From Nocardioides sp. S-1144 (GTDB lineage Bacteria; Actinomycetota; Actinomycetes; Propionibacteriales; Nocardioidaceae), in assembly GCF_005954645.2 (NCBI RefSeq), contig NZ_CP040695.2, positions 3,100,001 through 3,164,000 on the forward strand: 64,000 nt of DNA, written 5' to 3'. The position numbers and the translations under genes are program-made. The notes under the pieces were generated by a model. The model had not been told where the DNA came from and made no database searches. It saw only the letters and a list, made by a program, of their open reading frames with translations. Of this stretch, positions 26,879 through 37,032 are shown piece after piece (the stretch's first letter is position 1; each line of letters opens with the position of its first letter).

Positions 26879-27684
26879 CGGAGGGCGATCCTGTTCGTGA
26901 GGGAGCCGAGGCCGGCGATCGAGACCTCGACCTCGTCACCGACCTGCATCGGGCCGACACCCTCGGGGGTGCCGGTGAGGATGACGTCGCCGGGCAGCAG
27001 CGTCATCACGCTGGAGACGTGGGCGACCAGGGCCGGCACGTCGAAGACCATGTCGGCGGTGGACCCGTCCTGGACGACGTCGCCGTTGAGGAAGGTCTGC
27101 ACCCGGACGCCGTCCTTGAAGTGCTGCGGGTCGAGGTCGGTCTCGATCCACGGACCGAGGGGGCAGAAGGAGTCGAAGCCCTTGGCGCGGGTGAACTGGC
27201 CGTCCCTGCGCTGGAGGTCGCGGGCGGTGACGTCGTTGGCGATGGTGTAGCCGTGGATGACGTCGGTGGCCTGCTCGACCGGCACGTCGCGGCAGATCCG
27301 CCCGATGACGACGGCGAGCTCGCCCTCGTACTGGAGGTCCTGGGTCTGCGGCGGGTAGAACACCGGGTCGCCGGGACCGACGACGCTGGTGTTCGGCTTG
27401 AGGAACATCATCGGCTCGCTGGGCACCTCGTTGCCGAGCTCGGCCGCGTGGGCGGCGTAGTTGCGCCCGATGCCGACGACCTTGCTGCGCGGGAGCACCG
27501 GCGCCAGCAGCCGGACGTCGGCCAGCCGGAACTCCTGGTCGAGCAGCTTGACGCCGACGTAGAGCGGGTCGCCGGCCAGCGCCACGACGACGGCGTCCTC
27601 CTCGGGTTGGCCGAACTGGTCGACCTCGCCCGTCACGACGCCGTACATCGGTTCTTCGCCTGTGGTGAACCTCGCGATACGCAC
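26875..27684 (-). CDS. Fumarylacetoacetate hydrolase family protein
   Basis: The 269-aa protein of the FAH superfamily (hydrolases, decarboxylases and isomerases of 2-oxo acids such as acylpyruvate hydrolase) has [28 protein letters not shown], the metal-binding [10 protein letters not shown] segment and the GTPEGVGPM motif. Metal-binding acids fit the family. The reaction is not determinable from the sequence. It sits immediately upstream of gltX with a 4-bp overlap, an arrangement common in actinobacteria. Starts at GTG 27684. Confidence 0.9.
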   Translation of the reverse strand: MRIARFTTGEEPMYGVVTGEVDQFGQPEEDAVVVALAGDPLYVGVKLLDQEFRLADVRLLAPVLPRSKVVGIGRNYAAHAAELGNEVPSEPMMFLKPNTSVVGPGDPVFYPPQTQDLQYEGELAVVIGRICRDVPVEQATDVIHGYTIANDVTARDLQRRDGQFTRAKGFDSFCPLGPWIETDLDPQHFKDGVRVQTFLNGDVVQDGSTADMVFDVPALVAHVSSVMTLLPGDVILTGTPEGVGPMQVGDEVEVSIAGLGSLTNRIALR

Positions 27685-27730
27685 GACCTGAGCCTATCGA
27701 GGAGGCAGCGCCTCCGTAGGATGGCCCGTC

Positions 27731-28624
27731 GTGGAGGTGCTGGCGCGGGAGACGTGGGAGGCGCGCGCGGCGGCGCACGCCGAGCGGGTCGACGCGCTCG
27801 TGGGCCCGCACCTGGAGCGTCGCGACGCGCGGGTCAAGCACCCGGTGCACGACTTCCTGTTCACCTACTACTCCCACCGCCCCGCCCAGCTGCGCCGCTG
27901 GCACCCCGGCGCCGGGGTCGTGCTGGCCGGCGGGGCGGCGGCCTACGGCGGGTTGCGCGGCTACGCGGTCGACGACGACGACGCCGCCGTCGACCCGGCC
28001 CACCTCGAGTCCCAGCGTCCCCTCGTGGAGGCGCTGCACCGGCTGCTGGCGGCGACCGCGGCGCGCCCGGCCCACCTCGGGTGCTTCGGGCTGCACGAGT
28101 GGGCGATGGTCTACCGCCTCGACGACGACGAGACCCGGCACGCCGACTGGCCGCTGCGCCTCGGGGGCGCGGGCACCGACGCGGTCGTGGAGTCGCACCG
28201 GATCGCCTGCTCGCACTTCGACGCCCACCGCTTCTTCACCGACCCGGCCCGCCCGCTCAACACCCTCTCCCCCACCGCGGCGGACCGGCCCGCCTTCGAG
28301 CAGCCGGCCTGCCTGCACGCCGGGATGGACCTCTACAAGCACGCCTTCCGGCTCTCCCCGCTGGTGTCGTCCGACCTCGTCCTCGACGCCTTCGAGCTGG
28401 CCTGGGACATCCGGGTTCTCGACATGCGGGCGGCGCCGTACGACCTGACCGACGTCGTCCTCGACCACTCCGGCGAGACCTGGACGCCGGTGCCGATCGA
28501 GACCGCCGCCGGCAAGCAGGAGTACGCCGAGGCGCAGCGCCGCTTCGCCGAGCGGGGCGCACCGATCCGCCAGGCGCTCGTCGACGCGGGCGAGCGGCTG
28601 CTCGCGGCCCCGGCCGCCCGCTGA
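27731..28624 (+). CDS. Conserved actinobacterial protein, annotated in relatives as 3-methyladenine DNA glycosylase
   Basis: The 297-aa soluble protein starts at GTG 27731 and has conserved blocks VKHPVHDFLFTYYSHRP, LRRWHPGAGV, HLGCFGLHEWAMVY, HFDAHRFFT, and PACLHAGMDLYKHA. These match a family I remember being labelled '3-methyladenine DNA glycosylase' in actinobacteria. No AlkA helix-hairpin-helix or MPG motif is visible, and the label may have spread by transfer. The conserved His/Tyr/Asp-rich blocks would suit a metalloenzyme. It is divergent from the FAH gene. Confidence 0.6.
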   Translation: MEVLARETWEARAAAHAERVDALVGPHLERRDARVKHPVHDFLFTYYSHRPAQLRRWHPGAGVVLAGGAAAYGGLRGYAVDDDDAAVDPAHLESQRPLVEALHRLLAATAARPAHLGCFGLHEWAMVYRLDDDETRHADWPLRLGGAGTDAVVESHRIACSHFDAHRFFTDPARPLNTLSPTAADRPAFEQPACLHAGMDLYKHAFRLSPLVSSDLVLDAFELAWDIRVLDMRAAPYDLTDVVLDHSGETWTPVPIETAAGKQEYAEAQRRFAERGAPIRQALVDAGERLLAAPAAR

Positions 28625-28684
28625 CGGAGCTGCCGACGCCGGAGGCCGGGGCGGACGCCGACGGCGGCGCAAGAGGTGCACCCC

Positions 28685-30307
<1,623 letters not shown>

Positions 30308-30332
30308 GGTGGGCTCCGCAGCTCGAGGGTGA

Positions 30333-30360
30333 GCCGGGCAGCACTCGGCGGCTGCCCGGC
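30333..30360 (-). promoter_or_regulatory. Putative attenuator hairpin upstream of the ABC-F gene
   Basis: A perfect 10-bp stem, GCCGGGCAGC with GCTGCCCGGC on the minus strand, and an 8-base loop lie in the 98-bp gap between a 13-codon leader ORF and the ABC-F start. This is the geometry of ribosome-mediated attenuation. There is no U-run. Confidence 0.55.
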
Positions 30361-30405
30361 GGTGGCCGAGGACAGCGGTGCAGGGGTGAGGAGGGTGCGC
30401 CGCCG

Positions 30406-30447
30406 TCAGCGGGCGGTGCGCAGCCTCATCAGCTGGGGTCCGTACAT
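30406..30447 (-). CDS. Putative leader peptide of the ABC-F gene, 13 aa
   Basis: The short [16 protein letters not shown] ends 98 bp before the ABC-F gene, followed by a stable hairpin. A CATAAC element 9 bp before the ATG on the minus strand could be a -10 box, giving a leaderless or almost leaderless transcript. Basic residues near the end (RLRTAR) fit drug-stalling peptides. Translation is not demonstrated; the assignment rests on architecture. Confidence 0.5.
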   Translation of the reverse strand: MYGPQLMRLRTAR

Positions 30448-30501
30448 GGCCGCCACGTTATGAGGAGGCGGCAGCGCGGTGCCACTGGTTAACGTGCCGC
30501 C

Positions 30502-30783
30502 ATGGACGACGCGGAGAGGATCGGGCGACGCTTCTTCGGCGACGACGGGCGGCTCGCCGTCATCCCCCGCAGGCGCGCGAAGCTGCTGGTGGTGCTCGAC
30601 CGGCTGGCGCAGGAGTTCGACCTCGGCCGCACCTATGCCGAGAAGGAGGTCGTCGCGGTCCTCACCCGATTCCACGACGACCACGCGGCGCTGCGGCGCC
30701 ACCTGGTCGACGAGGCGTTCCTCACCCGCGAGGACGGCGTCTACTGGCGCAGCGGCGGCACGGTCGACCTCGGCGACGTCTGA
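30502..30783 (+). CDS. DUF2087 domain protein, 93 aa
   Basis: The small DUF2087-family protein starts MDDAERIGRRFFGDDGRLAVIP and continues with RRAKLLVVLDRLAQEF, EKEVVAVLTRFHDDHAALRRHLVDEAFLTREDGVYWR. The C-terminal part resembles the winged-helix-like domain often fused to ArsR-type regulators and may bind nucleic acid. It is divergent from the ABC-F leader (54 bp between starts). Function is unknown. Confidence 0.85.
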   Translation: MDDAERIGRRFFGDDGRLAVIPRRRAKLLVVLDRLAQEFDLGRTYAEKEVVAVLTRFHDDHAALRRHLVDEAFLTREDGVYWRSGGTVDLGDV

Positions 30784-30885
30784 GCCGACGTGACGACGCC
30801 GGGCCCCGTCGCCGGGGTCGGACCCGCACGTCCTTTCACCAGTGACGCACCGATGACTTCGGGTCGGGCGGGCGGTCGGACCCGC

Positions 30886-31545
30886 ATGACCGACGTCCAG
30901 CTGGACCGGGCCGCGATCGCGGCCGCCGTGCGCGTGGAGCGGCTGGCCCTCGCCGACCTGGCCGCCGGGCTCGACGAGGAGCAGCTGGCGACGCCGTCGC
31001 TCTGCACGGCGTGGACGGTGCGCGACGTGCTGGCCCACCTCACCACCACGACCCGGCTGAGCATCCCCCTGCTCGCCGGCGCGGTCGTCCGAGCGCGGGG
31101 GAGCTTCGACCGGATGGAGGTCGACCTCGCCGCCCGCCGGGCCACCCGGTTCACCACCGCCGAGCTCGTCGCGCAGCTGCGGGCGAGCGCGGAGTCCGAG
31201 CGGCGCTTCCCGGGCAGCCGGCCGGTGGACCCGCTCATGGATCTCGTCGTGCACACCCAGGACGTCGTCCGCCCGCTCGGGCTCGACCACGAGTCGCCGC
31301 CGGGTGCGCGGACCGCGTCGCTGGCCCACCTGGCCACCAGCACCCTGATGGGCGGGCCGCGGAGGATCGCCGGGCTGCGCCTGGTCTCGACCGACTCCGG
31401 CTGGACGCACGGTGACGGCGCGGTCGTCGAGGGGCGTGACTCCGACCTGCTGCTCGTCGTCGCCGGCCGGCCGGCCGGGCTGGCGGGCCTGCGGGGGCCG
31501 GGCGTCCCGACGCTCGCGGAGCGTGTCGGTCCGGCTGCCGGTTGA
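30886..31545 (+). CDS. Maleylpyruvate isomerase N-terminal / DinB-like mycothiol-dependent family protein
   Basis: The 219-aa protein of the TIGR03083-type family (DinB-like four-helix bundle plus C-terminal domain) has the N-terminal block LDEEQLATPSLCTAWTVRDVLAHL with the metal-binding His, and a later VHTQDVVRPLG with another His. Members are thought to be mycothiol-dependent enzymes; the substrate is unknown. ATG 30886 is chosen because earlier in-frame starts add a low-complexity Gly/Arg stretch. Confidence 0.8.
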   Translation: MTDVQLDRAAIAAAVRVERLALADLAAGLDEEQLATPSLCTAWTVRDVLAHLTTTTRLSIPLLAGAVVRARGSFDRMEVDLAARRATRFTTAELVAQLRASAESERRFPGSRPVDPLMDLVVHTQDVVRPLGLDHESPPGARTASLAHLATSTLMGGPRRIAGLRLVSTDSGWTHGDGAVVEGRDSDLLLVVAGRPAGLAGLRGPGVPTLAERVGPAAG

Positions 31546-31601
31546 GCTCGACCATGGCCGGGCGTCCGGCGCGTCGCGGCGCGGTTGTTAGGTTCGGCGC
31601 C

Positions 31602-31910
31602 ATGAGCGACCCCCTCGACGCCCGCCGCGCCGGTGAGCTGTACGTCGCCGCCATCGAGAGGTCGCGCGCCGGGGTGGCCAGGCGGGTGGTCACCGCCGCC
31701 GGCGAGCTCCTCAACGCCGCGATCGGCGGGGCCACCGAGCTGTCCAGCGTGGGCGACGTCGTCGTCCGGCGCCTCGACGACGACGCCGAGGTGGTCCGCG
31801 TCACCGCTGGCCCGAGCGAGGAGGCGGCCCTGACGATCCAGACCGTGCGCGAGCAGCTCGAGCACCTCTCGGTCGACGACTTCCGCGCCCGCTGGGGCGT
31901 CGACGACTGA
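31602..31910 (+). CDS. Hypothetical protein, 102 aa
   Basis: I do not recognise a family. The protein starts MSDPLDARRAGELYVAAIERS, is predicted soluble and mostly helical at both ends, with a central beta-like part (VGDVVVRRLDDDAEVVRV). It follows the DinB-like gene by 56 bp on the same strand and is convergent with the acetyltransferase gene, 21 bp away. Codon use is normal for this genome and the start has a plausible position, so it is likely real. Confidence 0.65.
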   Translation: MSDPLDARRAGELYVAAIERSRAGVARRVVTAAGELLNAAIGGATELSSVGDVVVRRLDDDAEVVRVTAGPSEEAALTIQTVREQLEHLSVDDFRARWGVDD

Positions 31911-31931
31911 GGGCCGCGGGTCGGCCGGTCG

Positions 31932-32474
31932 CTACCAGACGTCGCCGTCGCGCCAGTCGCAGGTGATCGGGGCGTCGAGGTCGAGCGGGCCGCCGGCGGG
32001 CCCGCCGAGCACGTGGATCGAGCCGTCGCGGTCCGGGGTCGGCTCGATGCCGGACGGCGCCAGCACCGAGCTCGGCCCCCGCCAGGGCTGCCAGCCGCGG
32101 GACGCGTAGAGCGGGAACCCCTCGGTCGAGGAGCTCAGGGCCAGGAGGTCGTGACCCGGCGCCAGGGCCTCGAGCTCGGCCATCACCCGGTCGCCGAGGC
32201 CCTCGCGCTTGCGGTCGGGGGCCACGGCCACCGACGCGACGTAGCCGCACCGCAGCGACCGGCCCTCCACCAGGAGGCGGCGCTGGACCACCGCGCCGTG
32301 CGCGACCACCGCGCCGTCGCGCGCATCGGCGTCGCGGACGACGACGTGCAGCCCGCCGAGCGTGTGCGCCCAGTCGAGGTCGGTGAAGTTGTCGAACGCG
32401 GCGTCCATCAGGTCGCGGATCGCGGCCAGCTCGGCCGCGGGGAGGTGGGCGGTGGGGACCACCGACACGCTCAC
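31932..32474 (-). CDS. GNAT acetyltransferase, AAC(2')-I-like
   Basis: The 180-aa GNAT protein closely resembles the aminoglycoside 2'-N-acetyltransferases of mycobacteria. Shared blocks are DLDWAHTLGGLHVVV, the acetyl-CoA region RCGYVASVAVAPDRKREGLG, LLALSSSTEGFPLYASRGW, the RGPSSVLAPSG segment, and the C-terminal ending CDWRDGDVW. Starts from GTG 32474 and overlaps the upstream amidase gene by 4 bp. In mycobacteria AAC(2')-Ic is chromosomal and its native substrate is debated; the same caution applies here. Confidence 0.88.
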   Translation of the reverse strand: MSVSVVPTAHLPAAELAAIRDLMDAAFDNFTDLDWAHTLGGLHVVVRDADARDGAVVAHGAVVQRRLLVEGRSLRCGYVASVAVAPDRKREGLGDRVMAELEALAPGHDLLALSSSTEGFPLYASRGWQPWRGPSSVLAPSGIEPTPDRDGSIHVLGGPAGGPLDLDAPITCDWRDGDVW

Positions 32475-33898
32475 CACCGCGGCGGCCTGCGGTCGTGCCA
32501 GGGGGCGGCGGCCTCGACCTGGGCGGCCAGGGCGAGCAGGACGTGCTCCTCGGCGGGACGGGCCGCGAGCATGACCCCGACCGGCAGCGGCTGCGGGTCC
32601 GCCGTCCAGTGCAGGGGCAGGGAGATCGCCGGCATCCCGGTGACGTTCCAGGCCGACGTCCAGGGGGTGAAGGCCTTCTGGTTCTCGAAGTCGCGGGCCG
32701 GGTCGGCGTCGTCGCGGATCGCGCCGACGGGCAACGGGGGCTGCGCGACGGTGGGGGTGAGCACGGCGTCGTAGGGCTCGAGGTCGACCAGCGCCTGCGC
32801 GGCGTGGCGGCGCATCGCGCCGATCGCGAGGCCGAAGTCCGGGGCGCTCACGGCGCGGCCGCGCTCGGCGAGCCACCGGGTCAGCGGCCGCAGCAGCGGC
32901 TCCGCGCCGGGCGGCACGACCGGCAGCGCGGTGAGCACCGCCCAGCAGGTCTCGAAGGTCGCCACCGCCTCGGGCGGCAGCGGCACCGCCACGTCGACGA
33001 CGTCGTGGCCGAGGCTCTCGAGCAGCCGGGAGGCGTCCTCGTAGGCGGTGAGGACCTCGCCGTGGACCCCGCCGCCGGTGAGGTCGGTGATGACCGGCGC
33101 GCTGAACCGGGCGACCCGGAGCCGTCCCGGGTCGCGGTCGCAGGAGGCCAGGAAGCTCTCGCGAGGAGGCGGGGCCCACGACGGGTCCCCGGCCCGCCGA
33201 CCGGCCATCACGTCGAGGAGGGCGGCGGCGTCGCGCACGGTGCGCGCGAGGGAGCCCGCGGTCCCCAGCCCCACGGGATCCCCGTAGGCGGGGAAACCGC
33301 TGATCCGCCCGCGCGAGGGCTTGAGGCCGACCAGCCCGCAGCAGGAGGCCGGGATGCGGATGGAGCCACCGCCGTCCGAGCCCTGCGCGACCGGCACCAG
33401 GCCCGCCGCGACCGCCGCCGCGGCGCCGCCGGAGCTGCCACCGGCCATGCGGGTGCGGTCCCACGGCGTCACGGCCGGCGGGGCGCCGTCCGGCTCGGTG
33501 TAGCAGGGCGAGCCGAGCTCCGGCGTGCTCGTCTTGCCGAGGCTCGGCAGGCCGGCCGCCTCCAGCGACAGCGTGACGTGGTCGGAGACGTCGGGCACGA
33601 AGTCGGCGAAGGCGCGCGAGCCGAACCGGGTGGGTACGCCCGCGGTCAGGTTGAGGTCCTTGATCGCGGTCGGGACGCCGCGCAGGGGCCCGCCGGCGCC
33701 GTCCCCGGTCGCGGGCACGCCGTCGGCGGCGCGCGCCTGCTCGCGCGCCCGTCCGGGCGTGAGCGTGACGAACGCGCCGACGTCGTCGAGACGTGCGGCG
33801 CGTTCGAGGTAGTGCTCGGTGAGCTCGAGCGAGGAGACCTCGCGGCGACGCACGAGGGCTCCCTGCTCGAGGGCGGTCAGGTCATGGAGCTCGGCCAC
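32471..33898 (-). CDS. Amidase (amidase signature family)
   Basis: The 475-aa Ser-cisSer-Lys hydrolase has the catalytic Lys in [10 protein letters not shown], the cis-Ser in [11 protein letters not shown] and the nucleophile Ser in [15 protein letters not shown]. The family includes amidases, 6-aminohexanoate-cyclic-dimer hydrolases and GatA. The GatA-specific context (gatB/gatC) is absent here. Substrate unknown. Starts at ATG 33898 and overlaps the AAC(2')-like gene by 4 bp, suggesting co-expression. Confidence 0.9.
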   Translation of the reverse strand: MAELHDLTALEQGALVRRREVSSLELTEHYLERAARLDDVGAFVTLTPGRAREQARAADGVPATGDGAGGPLRGVPTAIKDLNLTAGVPTRFGSRAFADFVPDVSDHVTLSLEAAGLPSLGKTSTPELGSPCYTEPDGAPPAVTPWDRTRMAGGSSGGAAAAVAAGLVPVAQGSDGGGSIRIPASCCGLVGLKPSRGRISGFPAYGDPVGLGTAGSLARTVRDAAALLDVMAGRRAGDPSWAPPPRESFLASCDRDPGRLRVARFSAPVITDLTGGGVHGEVLTAYEDASRLLESLGHDVVDVAVPLPPEAVATFETCWAVLTALPVVPPGAEPLLRPLTRWLAERGRAVSAPDFGLAIGAMRRHAAQALVDLEPYDAVLTPTVAQPPLPVGAIRDDADPARDFENQKAFTPWTSAWNVTGMPAISLPLHWTADPQPLPVGVMLAARPAEEHVLLALAAQVEAAAPWHDRRPPRW

Positions 33899-33929
33899 GC
33901 CCCGACCGTAGTGCGTGGCCGGGGGCCGG

Positions 33930-34490
33930 TCAGGCGGCGGCGGGCTCGAAGGCGAGCAGCGCGTTCACGACGCCGTGGAAGCGCTCGATCGCGTCGACGT
34001 CGGTGAGCGGGTCGATCTCGAGCACCGACTGGGAGACGACGGCGCCGTCGACCACGGCCGCACCGGCGATCCGGGCGGAGCGCTGGGCGTCCTCGTGGGC
34101 CCACTTGCCGCCGAACGGCGTCGGGGTGGTGCCGAGCACGCCGAACGGCTTGGCGACGATCGCGCCGGCGCCGTAGGGGCGGGAGAGCCAGTCGATGGCG
34201 TTGTTGAGCACCGCCGGCATGGTGCCGTTGTACTCGGGGGTGATGGCCAGCAGGGCGTCGGCGGCGGCGACGCGATCGCGCAGGGCGACGGCCGCGGCCG
34301 GGGTGGCCTCGGCGTCGAGGGTCTCCTCGTAGAAGGGGAGGTCGGCCAGGCCGTCGACGATGTCGATGACGACGCCCTCGGGGGCCTGGTCGCGGAGCAG
34401 CTCGGCGACCTTGCGGTTGAGGGAGTCGGCGCGCAGGCTGCCCACGAGGACGGCGACGCGGCGGGCGGTGGGGGCGGAGTTGATCGTCAT
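33930..34490 (-). CDS. NADPH-dependent FMN reductase (NAD(P)H quinone reductase-like)
   Basis: The 186-aa flavodoxin-fold reductase has the FMN phosphate loop GSLRADSLNRKVA and the isoalloxazine-contacting TPEYNGTMPAVLNNAIDWL. It would reduce FMN, quinones or azo compounds with NAD(P)H. The ATG at 34490 is used. It is divergent from a TetR regulator across a 92-bp region with a perfect palindrome, so it is probably that regulator's target. Confidence 0.92.
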   Translation of the reverse strand: MTINSAPTARRVAVLVGSLRADSLNRKVAELLRDQAPEGVVIDIVDGLADLPFYEETLDAEATPAAAVALRDRVAAADALLAITPEYNGTMPAVLNNAIDWLSRPYGAGAIVAKPFGVLGTTPTPFGGKWAHEDAQRSARIAGAAVVDGAVVSQSVLEIDPLTDVDAIERFHGVVNALLAFEPAAA

Positions 34491-34501
34491 GTCCGTGCAA
34501 A

Positions 34502-34515
34502 CGGACCGTGGTCCG
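34502..34515. promoter_or_regulatory. Candidate TetR operator
   Basis: The palindrome CGGACC-GT-GGTCCG, extended by A/T-rich flanks (AAA on the left, TTT on the right), lies between divergent FMN reductase and TetR genes, 11 bp upstream of the reductase start. Confidence 0.6.
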
Positions 34516-34582
34516 GTTTTCTTCCCGCTCGGCCGGACCAATTCTCCGGGGCGCCTCTGGGCCGGCTCGCTAGGCTCGCGCC

Positions 34583-35179
34583 ATGGAGGGGATGCGGCTG
34601 CTGCCGCTGGCGGGCGAGGCACAGCCCGAGCGGTCCGACGCCGCCCGCAACCGCGAGGCGCTGCTCGCCGCCGCGGCCGAGCTCATCGACCTCGGCTGCG
34701 TGGAGCAGGTCACCATGGACGCCGTCGCCCAGCTGGCCGGCGTCGGCAAGGGCACGGTCTTCCGCCGCTTCGAGAGCCGCGAGGGCCTGATGGCGGCCCT
34801 GCTGGACCGCTCCGAGACGGCGTGGCAGGCCAGCATCCTGTCCGGCCCGCCCCCGCTCGGTCCGGGCGCGCCGCCGCTGGAGCGGCTGCACGCCTTCGGC
34901 CACTCCCGCCTCGAGGTGGCGCTGCGGCACGCGGCGCTGATCCGGGCGGCCGGGCACGCCGGCGCCCGGGCCTACGCGGCGGTGTCGTTCACCGCGATGC
35001 ACGTGCGCTACCTGCTCGGCGAGCTCGGCGTCCACGGCGACCTCGGCTACCTGGCCACCGCGCTGCTCGCCCCGCTGGAGGTGCCGATCCTCGAGCAGCA
35101 GGTGCACCTGGAGCACCGCTCGCTCGACCAGCTCCGCACCGGGTGGGACGACCTCGTGAGCCGCGTCGTCGGCTGCTGA
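34583..35179 (+). CDS. TetR/AcrR family transcriptional regulator
   Basis: The 198-aa regulator has the N-terminal HTH clearly visible: ARNREALLAAAAELIDLG, VTMDAVAQLAGVGKGTVFRRF, ESREGLMAALLD. The C-terminal ligand domain is not recognisable. It is divergent from the FMN reductase gene with a shared operator-like palindrome, which suggests autoregulated control of the reductase, perhaps by a quinone or oxidant. It is convergent with cimA. Confidence 0.92.
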   Translation: MEGMRLLPLAGEAQPERSDAARNREALLAAAAELIDLGCVEQVTMDAVAQLAGVGKGTVFRRFESREGLMAALLDRSETAWQASILSGPPPLGPGAPPLERLHAFGHSRLEVALRHAALIRAAGHAGARAYAAVSFTAMHVRYLLGELGVHGDLGYLATALLAPLEVPILEQQVHLEHRSLDQLRTGWDDLVSRVVGC

Positions 35180-35224
35180 GCCGCCCGTCGCGCCCGGCGG
35201 GCGCCGGGGCCGCCGGGGCTGGCG

Positions 35225-36820
35225 TCAGGCCTGGTGGTGGTGGCGCAGCCCGTAGGTCAGGCCGTCGAGCAGCGCCTCCCACGAGGCCTCGATCACGTTG
35301 TGGCCGACGCCGACGGTGACCCACGACGACGCGCCGTCGGTGGTCTCGATGAGCACCCGGGTGATCGCGTCGGTGCCGTGGCCCTGGTCGAGGATCCGGA
35401 CCTTGTAGTCGATCAGCTCGAACTTGGCGACCTCGGGGAAGGCCTGGCCGATCGCGGCGCGCAACGCGAAGTCGAGGGCGTTGACGGGGCCGTTGCCCTC
35501 GCCGGTGACGACGTAGCGCACCCCCTCGGCGGTCAGCTTGACCGTGGCCTCCGAGACGGCCTCCTCGGTGTCACCGCGGTGGTTCAGCGTCTCGGTGATG
35601 ACCCGCCACGACTCGACGTCGACGTAGGCCGGACGGCGTCCCTCGACCTCCTCGACGAGCAGCAGCTCGAACGAGGCGTCGGCGGCCTCGAAGGTGTAGC
35701 CGCGCTGCTCCATCGCCTTGACCCGGTCGGTGACACGGGTGACGACGTCGCGGTCGCCGGAGAGGTCGAAGCCGAGCTCGCGGCCCTTGAGCTCGATCGA
35801 GGCGCGACCGGCCATGTCGGAGACGAGCAGCCGCATGTCGTTGCCGACGCCGACCGGGTCCATGTGCTGGTAGAGGTTCGGGTCGACCTTGATCGCGCTG
35901 GCGTGCAGCCCGGCCTTGTGGGCGAAGGCCGACGTGCCGACGTAGGGCTGGCGCGAGGCCGGCGCGAAGTTGGTGACGTCGGCGACGGCGTGGGCGATCC
36001 GCGTCGACTCGCGCAGCGCGCCCTCGGGCAGCACCGGGCGGCCGAGCTTGAGCTCGATGTTGGCGACGGTGGTGACCAGGTCGGCGTTGCCGGTGCGCTC
36101 GCCGTAGCCGTTGAGGCAGCCCTGCACGTGGGTCGCGCCGGCCTCCACCGCGGCCAGGCTGTTGGCGACGGCGCAGCCGGTGTCGTTGTGGGCGTGGATG
36201 CCCACCCGCGCACCCGTCGCGGCGATGACCTCGGCGACGGTCTCCCCCACCCAGGGCGGCAGCATCCCGCCGTTGGTGTCGCACAGCGCGACGACGTCGG
36301 CGCCGGCCTCGGCGGCCACGCGCACGACCTCGAGCGCGTAGTCGCGGTTGCGGCGGAAGCCGTCGAAGAAGTGCTCGGCGTCCAGGAAGACCTGCTGACC
36401 CTCGGCCCGCAGGTGGCTGACGGTGTCGCGGACCATCTCGAGGTTCTCGGCCAGCGTCGTGCGCAGCGCGAGCTCGACGTGCCGGTCGTGCGACTTCGCG
36501 ACCAGGGTGACCACGCCGGCGCCGCTGTCGCGCAGCGCGGCGACCTGCGGGTCGTCGGCGGCCCGGACGCCGGCCCGCCGGGTCGCGCCGAACGCCGCCA
36601 GCCGCGCGTGGCGCAGGTCCAGCTCGGCCGCGGCCCGGCGGAAGAACTCGGTGTCCTTCGGGTTGGCCCCCGGCCACCCGCCCTCGATGTAGCCGACGCC
36701 GAGCTCGTCGATCAGCCGCGAGATGGTCAGCTTGTCGGCGACGGAGAGGTTGAGCCCCTCCTGCTGCGCGCCGTCGCGCAGGGTGGTGTCGTAGACGTGG
36801 AACGCGCCGTGCAGGTCCAT
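35225..36820 (-). CDS. cimA: (R)-citramalate synthase
   Basis: It condenses pyruvate and acetyl-CoA to citramalate, the threonine-independent entry to isoleucine. The 531-aa HMGL/DRE-TIM protein has HVYDTTLRDGAQQEG, the metal-binding GIHAHNDTGCAVANS, and a C-terminal LeuA-dimer regulatory domain (from about residue 390). Length and N-terminus fit CimA-type rather than 2-isopropylmalate synthase. The upstream leader encodes a peptide with three consecutive Ile codons and an intrinsic terminator, which independently supports an isoleucine-pathway role. Confidence 0.93.
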   Translation of the reverse strand: MDLHGAFHVYDTTLRDGAQQEGLNLSVADKLTISRLIDELGVGYIEGGWPGANPKDTEFFRRAAAELDLRHARLAAFGATRRAGVRAADDPQVAALRDSGAGVVTLVAKSHDRHVELALRTTLAENLEMVRDTVSHLRAEGQQVFLDAEHFFDGFRRNRDYALEVVRVAAEAGADVVALCDTNGGMLPPWVGETVAEVIAATGARVGIHAHNDTGCAVANSLAAVEAGATHVQGCLNGYGERTGNADLVTTVANIELKLGRPVLPEGALRESTRIAHAVADVTNFAPASRQPYVGTSAFAHKAGLHASAIKVDPNLYQHMDPVGVGNDMRLLVSDMAGRASIELKGRELGFDLSGDRDVVTRVTDRVKAMEQRGYTFEAADASFELLLVEEVEGRRPAYVDVESWRVITETLNHRGDTEEAVSEATVKLTAEGVRYVVTGEGNGPVNALDFALRAAIGQAFPEVAKFELIDYKVRILDQGHGTDAITRVLIETTDGASSWVTVGVGHNVIEASWEALLDGLTYGLRHHHQA

Positions 36821-36891
36821 CGGTCAGCTCTCGGTTCGGTCGATCGGCTGGTGCGTCGGTCAGGTCGGGAACCGCGTCGGGGCAACAAAAA

Positions 36892-36940
36892 AACCTCCCG
36901 TGGGACGAGAGGTTCGCGCACCGAGCAGGGCCCGGTGCGC
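36892..36940 (-). promoter_or_regulatory. cimA transcription attenuator (pause hairpin and U-run terminator)
   Basis: On the minus strand a stem GCGCACCG/CGGTGCGC (36940-36916), whose first arm starts in the leader stop codon, is followed by a terminator stem AACCTCTCG/CGGGAGGTT (36914-36892). A run of seven T (36893-36887) overlaps and follows its 3' arm. This is the classic leader-peptide attenuator layout, with the terminator ending about 66 bp before cimA. U-runs of this length are rare in this GC-rich window. Confidence 0.8.
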
Positions 36941-36978
36941 TAGCGAATGATGATCGCGCCGTGCTGCACGTCACTCAT
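36940..36978 (-). CDS. cimA leader peptide, 12 aa, with Ile-Ile-Ile
   Basis: The ORF MSDVQHGAIIIR ends 119 bp before cimA and directly precedes the pause and terminator hairpins. Codons 9-11 are ATC ATC ATT. Ribosome stalling there under isoleucine shortage would disturb the downstream hairpins and let RNA polymerase reach cimA. Leader peptides of this kind are known for actinobacterial ilv and leu genes; the specific mechanism here is inferred. Confidence 0.75.
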   Translation of the reverse strand: MSDVQHGAIIIR

Positions 36979-37032
36979 CGTGCCACGCAGCCCGCTGCGC
37001 CGACACCCGTTCCACGATCCGGGACCGGGTGG

